Shown: positions 1 through 5,825 of the stretch, piece by piece
Layout: the number at the start of each line of letters is the position of its first letter
Numbering within the stretch: position 1 is the stretch's first letter
Origin: Gammaproteobacteria bacterium
GTDB lineage: Bacteria > Pseudomonadota > Gammaproteobacteria > Pseudomonadales > Azotimanducaceae
NCBI GenBank assembly: GCA_002726925.1
Contig: PBTJ01000055.1
Coordinates: 14,859-24,128 of the forward strand
Direction of reading: 5' to 3'
Length of the DNA stretch: 9,270 nucleotides
Position numbers and translations under genes: made by a program
The notes under the pieces: model-generated
Told to the model about the DNA's origin: nothing
The model's database searches: none
What the model saw: the letters and a program-made list of their open reading frames with translations, nothing else

Positions 1-815
1 GTGCCCTCGCGTGCTGTCATCGCCCGCCAAGCAATGTCACCGCCATCACCATAGCTTAGGATCTGCTCCGCCCGCGCGCAGGTCATGAGTTTACGGCCCA
101 GCTCATCGTCGCTGTTGATAACAGCGAGCTGCAGCGGCCAGTTCGTAAACAGCTTGGTCTTGGCTGCCGCGTACTTTTGCATGGAACCGTGATAGTCCAA
201 ATGATCCCGCGTAAGGTTCGAGAAAACAGCGATATCCATATGAATCTCCTGCGCCCGGTCCTGATCGAGAGCATGGGAACTTACCTCTATGGCGATCTGC
301 TCCATGCCCTCATGAGCCATTGCCGCAAACTGTCTTTGTAGCAGAACAGGGGGCGCAGTCGTCATGCCACTGTCGACCAATGCCCCCGGAGCGCCCCAAC
401 CTAGCGTGCCGCTATAGCCAGTGGGGACATTCAACCGGTTGCCCAAGTCCGCCAAATGATAGGCAATAGATGTCTTTCCATTGGTTCCGGTTATACCGAT
501 ACAGGTCATCTGCTGCGACGGATCGGCATAGAACTTAGCCGCCAAGGTTCCGCGGCGCTTGGCCAATTGGTTCATTTGAAATGTTGGCAAAGACGGGTGA
601 CTGGGGGGGGTCGCCTCGGCGTCAATGACATAGGCGACGGCACCCGCCTGAGACGCGGTCTCCATATGCTGCAGCCGAGTCTCGTCATTAGCCGCACAGG
701 CGACGAACACATCCCCGGCTTCCACGCTCAGTGAAGATTCCGATAAGCCGAGGGCTTGGGGAAGGCTGCGGATTTGGTCGAGCACCGCATCGACGCTGTG
801 GGTGACTGGCTGCAC
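1..815 (-). CDS. murE: MurE, UDP-MurNAc-tripeptide ligase (C-terminal half off the window)
   Basis: Cytoplasmic Mur ligase that uses ATP to add the third residue, meso-diaminopimelate in most Gram-negative bacteria, to UDP-MurNAc-L-Ala-D-Glu. I translated 271 codons without interruption up to the window edge. Visible are the ATP-binding loop TGTNGKT (residues 109-115, Lys114), EVSSHAL (177-183), NLTRDHLDYHG (200-210), and AAAK with Lys219 at the place of the carbamylated lysine. The domain that selects the amino acid (DNPR motif in DAP-adding enzymes) lies off the window, so the substrate cannot be read here. The GTG start at 815 overlaps the last base of the ftsI stop (TAGTG) and has a GGGAG ribosome site 9 nt upstream, inside ftsI. 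The N-terminal domain diverges: the usual DSR before the GDxF motif reads SSL. A run of eight C (plus-strand G at 603-610) is in frame as given. Confidence 0.95.
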   Translation of the reverse strand, partial: MQPVTHSVDAVLDQIRSLPQALGLSESSLSVEAGDVFVACAANDETRLQHMETASQAGAVAYVIDAEATPPSHPSLPTFQMNQLAKRRGTLAAKFYADPSQQMTCIGITGTNGKTSIAYHLADLGNRLNVPTGYSGTLGWGAPGALVDSGMTTAPPVLLQRQFAAMAHEGMEQIAIEVSSHALDQDRAQEIHMDIAVFSNLTRDHLDYHGSMQKYAAAKTKLFTNWPLQLAVINSDDELGRKLMTCARAEQILSYGDGGDIAWRAMTAREG

Positions 816-2515
816 TATCGTGGACTCCCAGCCAGTGCCGCACTCAGCGGCTCCAATGGCAAAGATTCGTTGGACAAGTTGTCTGGCCGAACACCGAGCA
901 AACGCAAGCTATGGGCTGCTACGCGCCCAAACACCGGAGCCGCCACCTTGCCGCCACTGGCGCGATCGGTATCGGGCTCGTTAACCAAGACAACCATGAC
1001 AATTCTCGGATCGCTTACCGGCGCGAGACCCGCGAACCATGCGACATGGCGCTGGTCATTGTATGCTCCGTTTTCCAGCACTCGAGCGGTGCCGGTTTTA
1101 CCTGCAACGCGGTAGTCGTCGATATCAGCATCCGTCGCGGTGCCACCTTGTTGGGTGACCCGCTCCATCATGGCAATCACCGCACGCGCATCACCGGCAT
1201 CGAAGACCGGCTCGGGCTCAGGCTTTCGATCTTGCTTGAGAATGCTCAATGGCAGTCGGTTACCGTAGCCCGCTAGCGTCACGTAGGCAGAAGCGAGCTG
1301 CAGCGGCGTAACAGTAAAGCCGTAACCGTATGCCATAGCCGTACGCGACACCCGCGACTGGGCGCCCACATTGCTGAACAACCCAACCACCTCGCCGGGT
1401 AGGCCGGTCCCCACGTAGTCACCCAAACCACTTCGTTACAGTACGTCAAATACCGCATCACGGGGTAGCTCTAACGCAACTTTGGCGATAGCTACCTGGC
1501 TGGACTTTTGAATCGCCTCGGCCAAGGTAATGGTGTTGAGGTTGATCGGATCTTGGATCATCTTGTTGTCGACCCAGAAATATCCTGGAGAAGTTTCGAT
1601 AGGGCTATCAGACTGGTAGAGCCCGCTTTCTAAAGCAGCCAATGCCGTAAAAGGTTTGATCGTTGAACCAGGGTCGTAAAAGTCTGTCACCACACGGTTA
1701 CGATTAGGGGAACGCTGATTGATCGGCCCATTTGGGTTGAATGAAGGCTGGTTCACTAGGGCCAGTATTTCGCCGGTTTTCACATCCACCATAATCAGCG
1801 AACCAGATTTCGCGCCGTGGCCCTGAACCGCCGATTTGAGTTCGCGATACGCAATATATTGCAGGCGCGAGTCGATGCTTAGCTGCAGATCCGTGCCGAA
1901 GCGCGGCGCCCTGCCATAGTCGAGGTCATCGACGATCCGGCCTTCCCTATCGCGCAGTACGGTTTTGTTGCCGGCTTCACCGCGCAAAGAAGACTCAAAG
2001 GCAAGTTCAATACCCTCGAGTCCCATGTCGTCGATGTCTGTCAGACCAACCACATGGGCGGTAGATTCTCCAGCGGGGTAATAGCGTCGGTACTCGGGTT
2101 CCACACGAAGATGCGCCAGTCGTAGCTGACGAATCTCGTCCATGCGCTCCCAACTGACGTGCCGCTTGAGATACAGATACCCTCGGTGCGCATTGTTGCT
2201 GAGTAGTGTCCGCAGCGCCACGATATCCAAATCCAATATCTTGCCAAGTTTTTGCAGCGACGCATTGTCCGCATCAAATTTCAGCGGATTAACTGCAACC
2301 GCAAATACCGGCGTGCTGACGGCTAGTGCCTCACCGTTGCGGTCATAGATCAAGCCGCGCATTGCCGGCAGGCGCTTTTCATAGATGGAGCGTTTGTCGC
2401 CCTCCTCCTGCAAAAAGTCGCGCTCGGTCACACCCAAATAGACCACTCGAACAGACAGCGCACCAGCAGTGGCGACAAAGCAGAAAACAAATAGGTAGTG
2501 ACGCCAGAAACTCAC
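815..2515 (-). pseudogene. ftsI: FtsI (PBP3), septal peptidoglycan transpeptidase, interrupted by an in-frame TAA
   Basis: Class B penicillin-binding protein that cross-links septal peptidoglycan with FtsW. The frame has 567 codons including the final TAG (E. coli FtsI is 588 residues). It shows an N-terminal membrane anchor (about residues 6-28), the pedestal starting at RGLIYDRNG (53-61), the active-site serine motif STIK (284-287), KSSQ (337-340), and KTGT (473-476). Codon 360 is TAA at 1436-1438. The frame is the same on both sides, and the flanks align without gaps to E. coli (VFDVL-stop-RSGLG against VDTYSRFGLG), so this is a single-codon change and not a frameshift. Read literally, a 359-residue product lacks KTG and should be inactive. 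In the SxN motif the Asn is Gln (SSQ). The GTG start at 2515 overlaps the ftsL stop in GTGA. FtsI is essential in well-studied relatives, so a sequence error, readthrough or a second copy must be considered. The family call is firm; the pseudogene status is not. Confidence 0.9.
1436..1438 (-). other. In-frame TAA within ftsI (codon 360)
   Basis: The minus strand reads GTA CTG TAA CGA AGT GGT TTG GGT, translating as V-L-stop-R-S-G-L-G. The next base after the stop is C. One base change from CAA, GAA, AAA, TCA, TTA or TAC/TAT would give it. TAA also ends rsmI and dolP in this window, which argues against a general reassignment of TAA. Confidence 0.95.
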
Positions 2516-2859
2516 GGCACCACCTCCTCAATCGCTCGCGGAAACTGCATCCGAAGTTCTTGAGCAGCGACGGTTTCAACGGTTTGCAAACTGGCAAAGG
2601 AGCTGCGCTCAAGAAGTAACCGAGAGTAATCTGCCATCAAGCTGTGCTGTCGCGTTTGCAGTTGATCAAGCTCGCTGTGCAATGACCGCATAGCTTGTGC
2701 GGCTCGCACCAAAGCAAGACCGCTGCTGACCAGCAGGCCAGCGATAATCAATATGGCAAGCAGATGCCAACCGGAGTACTCGTGTTGCGGCACCGTCAGA
2801 CCGCGCACAGTGGGCTTGGCTACCCCGGACGACTTGCTCTTTATCGTGCGCGCAGCCAC
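2512..2859 (-). CDS. ftsL: FtsL, bitopic cell division protein
   Basis: Small inner-membrane protein that joins FtsQ and FtsB and relays the activation signal to FtsW-FtsI at the septum. The 115 residues have the family layout: a basic cytoplasmic tail (1-30), one transmembrane segment (about 31-52, starting WHLLAILIIAG), a periplasmic coiled coil (about 55-86, with LHSELDQLQTR), and a C-terminal motif VETVAAQELRMQFP (94-107) typical of FtsL. Position between rsmH and ftsI supports the call, since primary sequence is weakly conserved. The GTG start at 2859 follows the rsmH stop after one codon (TGA TCG GTG), in the same frame as rsmH; the ribosome site is weak (GTGAG), so translation is probably coupled to rsmH. 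The ftsL stop overlaps the ftsI start in GTGA. Confidence 0.93.
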   Translation of the reverse strand: MAARTIKSKSSGVAKPTVRGLTVPQHEYSGWHLLAILIIAGLLVSSGLALVRAAQAMRSLHSELDQLQTRQHSLMADYSRLLLERSSFASLQTVETVAAQELRMQFPRAIEEVVP

Positions 2860-2862
2860 CGA

Positions 2863-3858
2863 TCAACTCACTCGCTCAATAACACGAAGAATGGCACTAC
2901 GCGCACGTGGATTAGCGTTCAGCTCTGCCAAGCCAGGCTTAATCGCACCGCTAACCAATCGACCTGGAATCTGCTCGGCACTGTGACGAACCGGCAACCG
3001 CCGCGGCAACCGCGGCGGTTGGCTGAGCTCTCTGAATGTGCGCTTTACCTTGCGATCTTCCAGCGAGTGAAAGGAGATGACCGCGAGACGACCACCAATG
3101 GACAGTGCGTTGAAGCCGGCTTTCAGACCTTCGTCCAGCTCTTCTAACTCCGCATTAACGTGCATGCGAATAGCCTGAAATGTTCTGGTCGCCGGGTGTT
3201 TACGCTGGTTTTTTTTCGGCGCCACAGCAACACGTTCAACTAGATCAGCTAACTCAAGCGTAGTTGCTAGAGGTCGTGCGGCGGCAATCTCGCGAGCGAT
3301 ACGACGCGATTGGCGCTCTTCTCCGTACTCCCAAAGCACCGTGGCAATCGCGTTTTCTTCGGCAGAGTTCAACCAGTCCGCTGCCGATTGGCCTTCATCC
3401 GGATTCATTCGCATGTCTAAGGGGCCATCCGCGCTAAAGCTAAACCCTCGCTCGGCGCGGTCTAGCTGGGGCGAGGACACACCCAAATCAAGCAGGATCC
3501 CATCAACACCGTCGAAGCCGCGCTGGGCCAGCACCGAGCCCAATTCGGAGAACCTTGCTTGCACAAATGAAAACCGTGGGTCCTCGTCTGCTAACAGGTT
3601 TGCGACACTTGCCGCGTCTGGATCACGATCCAATGCAAACAAGCGATCATCGGCCGATAAACGCTGCAACAGCTGGCGGCTATGCCCACCGCGCCCGAAG
3701 GTGCCGTCGACCAATATTGTTGAAGCGGTGTCGGTGGATGCGACAGAGACCCTTGTCGACAACAGTGCCGCGATCACTTCATGCAGCAGTACGGGTAAGT
3801 GCTCGTCTTGAGCGGACAAGGGCACGCTATTGTCGGCATAGGGCACCTCGGGGCTCAT
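2863..3858 (-). CDS. rsmH: RsmH (MraW), 16S rRNA m4C1402 methyltransferase
   Basis: S-adenosylmethionine-dependent enzyme that N4-methylates C1402 in the decoding centre of 16S rRNA. RsmI, encoded nearby, methylates the ribose of the same nucleotide. The 331 residues (E. coli 313) show HLPVLLHEV (20-28), the SAM loop LVDGTFGRGGHS (49-60), LFALDRDP (73-80), DGILLDLGVSSPQLD (119-133), RGFSFSADGPLDMRMNP (137-153), the region around FQAIRMHVNAELEEL (227-241), and ISFHSLEDRKVKRTF (261-275). About a dozen extra residues (near 34-46) lie between the N-terminal helix and the SAM loop compared with E. coli. The ATG start at 3858 overlaps the mraZ stop in ATGA. A perfect 11-bp GC-rich inverted repeat lies in the C-terminal coding part at 2996-3020. 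Confidence 0.97.
   Translation of the reverse strand: MSPEVPYADNSVPLSAQDEHLPVLLHEVIAALLSTRVSVASTDTASTILVDGTFGRGGHSRQLLQRLSADDRLFALDRDPDAASVANLLADEDPRFSFVQARFSELGSVLAQRGFDGVDGILLDLGVSSPQLDRAERGFSFSADGPLDMRMNPDEGQSAADWLNSAEENAIATVLWEYGEERQSRRIAREIAAARPLATTLELADLVERVAVAPKKNQRKHPATRTFQAIRMHVNAELEELDEGLKAGFNALSIGGRLAVISFHSLEDRKVKRTFRELSQPPRLPRRLPVRHSAEQIPGRLVSGAIKPGLAELNANPRARSAILRVIERVS
2996..3020. repeat. Perfect 11-bp inverted repeat inside rsmH
   Basis: The arms are AACCGCCGCGG (2996-3006) and its exact reverse complement (3010-3020), with a CAA loop. The mRNA could form a very stable GC hairpin. It encodes part of QPPRLPRRLP (residues 280-289), a segment between the conserved methyltransferase motifs and the C-terminus. 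There is no following T run, so it is not a standard terminator. Confidence 0.8.
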
Positions 3859-4313
3859 ACCGATAACCCGTCGAACAGCTGGCTATTCTCAGACATGGCC
3901 GACGCGCCTTCTGCTCGCCAATGTTCCAGCTGCTGCTGCCAGTGGTCAGCGGACCAGATCTCAATTTTATTGCCTTGGCCCACCAATACTAACTTTTTGT
4001 CTAAACAGGCGTAGTCGCGGAGCATGGCTGGCAGTAACAGTCGACCAGCGGCATCAAGCTCCAAATCGGCAGCATGACCAATGAGCAAACGCTGCAGCAG
4101 GCGCGCCTGAGAATTGATGTTGGACAGTCCCTCTAACTTTGCCTGCACGGCCTCCCACTCACTCAGCGGATATAGCAACAAGCAGGATTCGCGCATGTCG
4201 ATGGTAATAACAATTCGACCTTCGCTGACCACCATAACGGTTTCGCGATGACGCGCTGGCAACCCCATGCGACCCTTGGGGTCCAAAGTGACACTGTTGA
4301 TACCACGAAACAC
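3855..4313 (-). CDS. mraZ: MraZ, transcriptional regulator of the dcw cluster
   Basis: DNA-binding protein of the SpoVT/AbrB type. In E. coli it forms a ring and represses its own operon by binding TGGGN direct repeats; such repeats are present upstream here. The 152 residues (the same length as I recall for E. coli) contain the two characteristic half-motifs DPKGRMGLPARHR (11-23) and DAAGRLLLPAMLR (87-99). I chose the GTG at 4313 because it gives the canonical N-terminus MFRG and has an AAGG ribosome site 7 nt upstream (4321-4324). An in-frame TTG at 4331 would add six residues with no family support and would place its start inside the hairpin that carries that ribosome site. It is the first gene of the mraZ-rsmH-ftsL-ftsI-murE operon. 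Confidence 0.95.
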   Translation of the reverse strand: MFRGINSVTLDPKGRMGLPARHRETVMVVSEGRIVITIDMRESCLLLYPLSEWEAVQAKLEGLSNINSQARLLQRLLIGHAADLELDAAGRLLLPAMLRDYACLDKKLVLVGQGNKIEIWSADHWQQQLEHWRAEGASAMSENSQLFDGLSV

Positions 4314-4320
4314 GGTTTTG

Positions 4321-4333
4321 CCTTGCAGCAAGG
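4321..4333 (-). promoter_or_regulatory. Small hairpin holding the mraZ ribosome binding site
   Basis: In the leader RNA, CCUUG (4333-4329) can pair with CAAGG (4325-4321) across a CUG loop. The second arm contains the AAGG Shine-Dalgarno sequence of mraZ. A 5-bp stem is only marginally stable, so a role in damping translation is an inference. Confidence 0.4.
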
Positions 4334-4412
4334 TAAGCGCAGTCAGTTAAGAAGCGAAGCCAATACTTTGAGCCGCTTTTTGGATCATCCACTTCTTATC
4401 GAAAAGCCACTA

Positions 4413-4437
4413 CCCCACTTTTCTCCACTTTAACCCA
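4413..4437 (-). promoter_or_regulatory. MraZ operator: three TGGNN repeats at 10-bp spacing
   Basis: On the minus strand the repeats are TGGGT (4437-4433), TGGAG (4427-4423) and TGGGG (4417-4413), separated by TAAAG and AAAAG. Three TGGGN repeats with 5-nt spacers in the mraZ leader are the known MraZ binding site in E. coli. The middle copy deviates by one base (TGGAG). An off-phase GTGGC follows at 4410-4406. The site lies just downstream of the predicted transcription start, as expected for autorepression. Confidence 0.88.
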
Positions 4438-4440
4438 AGT

Positions 4441-4460
4441 TTGCACACTATAGTGCGCAA
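4441..4460. repeat. 20-bp palindrome centred on the mra -10 element
   Basis: The two 10-base arms, TTGCACACTA and TAGTGCGCAA, are complementary at nine of ten positions and the central ten bases are perfectly symmetric. The -10 hexamer lies inside it (4447-4452). The symmetry and position suit a dimeric regulator, but I do not recognise the sequence as a known operator. Confidence 0.6.
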
Positions 4461-4474
4461 AGCGGGCGAGTCAA
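4447..4474 (-). promoter_or_regulatory. Promoter of the mraZ-rsmH-ftsL-ftsI-murE operon (Pmra)
   Basis: The minus strand has -35 TTGACT (4474-4469), a 16-nt spacer and -10 TATAGT (4452-4447), each hexamer five of six to the sigma70 consensus. The expected start near 4440 gives a leader of about 125 nt before the mraZ GTG. The MraZ repeats follow directly. I saw nothing I could support in the rest of the gap up to rnpB (4475-4593) apart from a weak CTTAA/TTAAG inverted repeat at 4534-4548. Confidence 0.8.
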
Positions 4475-4599
4475 CCGAAGTAAACCCACATAAGCGACGG
4501 AAAAATAAGCACATTTTCCAGCCGGTTGCCCCCCTTAAACGAATTAAGCTATCAATAGGATACAAAGGCGGTCATTGCGTAGCGCTGGGTCAGAAAAAT

Positions 4600-4948
<349 letters not shown>

Positions 4949-4954
4949 CCGGGC

Positions 4955-4983
4955 AGGGTACGCAGAGGCTTTCGATAGCACAA
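4955..4983 (-). promoter_or_regulatory. Possible rnpB promoter
   Basis: On the minus strand TTGTGC (4983-4978), a 17-nt spacer and TACCCT (4960-4955) lie at the right distance from the RNA 5' end, followed by a GC-rich discriminator typical of stable RNA promoters. Both hexamers are weak matches, so this is tentative. Co-transcription from rsmI, which ends 46 nt upstream, is possible. Confidence 0.35.
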
Positions 4984-4994
4984 GGAGACTAAGT

Positions 4995-5825
4995 TTAGGA
5001 TGATCGAGCTTGCTGGGCCAACTGCAGTGCCAATTCGTAAGCCTCTTTTTTTCGCACGCCGCAGATTTGCGCCGCCAGCTTGGCTGCTTGTGTTGGTGCT
5101 AATTCCTGCAAAAGTGCGCCCAGCACATGACTCAGTTGAAACTGAGCCGTCACGCTTTCAGCCGCTTCAACAATGCAAACAAACTCTCCCTTGGGGGAAT
5201 CCGAGAGCTGGGCGAGCACGTCGGTGGCGCTGCCAACGATAAAGGACTCATACTGTTTCGTCATTTCTCGACCAATCATCACCTGACGCTGAGAGGTCGA
5301 TGCAATATCTGCCAAGGTTGCGCGAATACGGTGCGGACTCTCCAAGAACACCAAGGCATCGGGCATGAGCAGCCACTCATCTAGCTGGGTTCGCCGCGCC
5401 TTGGCCTTGCTCGACAGGAACCCAACATAGCGAAATGGCTGACTCGGGATGGGACACACGCTGAGCGCCGTAATAATCGAACAGGCGCCGGGCACGGGAA
5501 CTACACGGACCCCCGCTCGCCAAGCGTGCTGAATCAGCAGATATCCCGGGTCGTTGACCAATGGCGTGCCTGCATCGCTGACCAAGGCAATATCAGTATT
5601 TTGCTTTAAGCGTTGCACCAGCCCTGGCGCAACGACTGCCTCGTTATGCTCGTGAAGGCTGATTAGCTGACAGTCTGAGTGGTCGATATGCTGCAACAAC
5701 ACCCGGGTTCGTCTGGTATCCTCCGCGGCGATGAGTCCTACATGTTTTAGGGTCTCGATGCCTCGACGACTCATATCGCCTAGGTGTCCAATTGGGGTGG
5801 CAACCACGTAAAGAGTTCCTGACAT
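4995..5825 (-). CDS. rsmI: RsmI, 16S rRNA 2'-O-ribose C1402 methyltransferase
   Basis: Tetrapyrrole-methylase-fold enzyme that methylates the 2'-OH of C1402 in 16S rRNA, the nucleotide also modified by RsmH. The 276 residues (E. coli 286) show LYVVATPIGHLGD (5-17), LIAAEDTRRT (31-40), HEHNE (58-62), IALVSDAGTPLVNDPGY (79-95), VPGACSIITAL (111-121), LESPHRI (161-167), GREMTK (185-190) and KGEFVCIVE (212-220). The family's TPIGN reads TPIGH here. I chose the ATG at 5825 because MSGTLYVVATPIG is the usual start; a TTG two codons upstream is less likely. A GAGG ribosome site lies 12 nt upstream, inside the lpoA signal-peptide codons. The start codon overlaps that of divergent lpoA in CATG. It ends with TAA 46 nt before rnpB. 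Confidence 0.97.
   Translation of the reverse strand: MSGTLYVVATPIGHLGDMSRRGIETLKHVGLIAAEDTRRTRVLLQHIDHSDCQLISLHEHNEAVVAPGLVQRLKQNTDIALVSDAGTPLVNDPGYLLIQHAWRAGVRVVPVPGACSIITALSVCPIPSQPFRYVGFLSSKAKARRTQLDEWLLMPDALVFLESPHRIRATLADIASTSQRQVMIGREMTKQYESFIVGSATDVLAQLSDSPKGEFVCIVEAAESVTAQFQLSHVLGALLQELAPTQAAKLAAQICGVRKKEAYELALQLAQQARSS

Noticed and set aside
83..274. Minus-strand ORF of 63 codons
   Set aside because: It is a shadow of murE, whose conserved motifs lie in another frame across the same bases.
815..1426. Treating the C-terminal part of ftsI as a separate gene starting at TTG 1426
   Set aside because: It is the same frame as the upstream part, begins in the middle of the transpeptidase fold and aligns as its continuation, so it is the same gene after a stop codon.
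1436..1438. Reassigned TAA codon in this organism
   Set aside because: TAA ends rsmI (4995-4997) and dolP (8722-8724) at the expected C-termini, so it is read as stop.
1420..1440. Frameshift in ftsI
   Set aside because: The frames on both sides are identical and the alignment to other FtsI has no gap; only one codon is altered.
2695..3147. Plus-strand ORF of 150 codons
   Set aside because: It is antisense to the well-supported rsmH and ftsL, has no recognisable motif and no ribosome site.
3341..3811. Plus-strand ORF of 156 codons
   Set aside because: It is antisense to the conserved SAM-binding part of rsmH and resembles no family.
4329..4331. TTG start for mraZ
   Set aside because: It adds six residues before the canonical MFRG start and lies inside the hairpin that carries the ribosome site used by the GTG at 4313.
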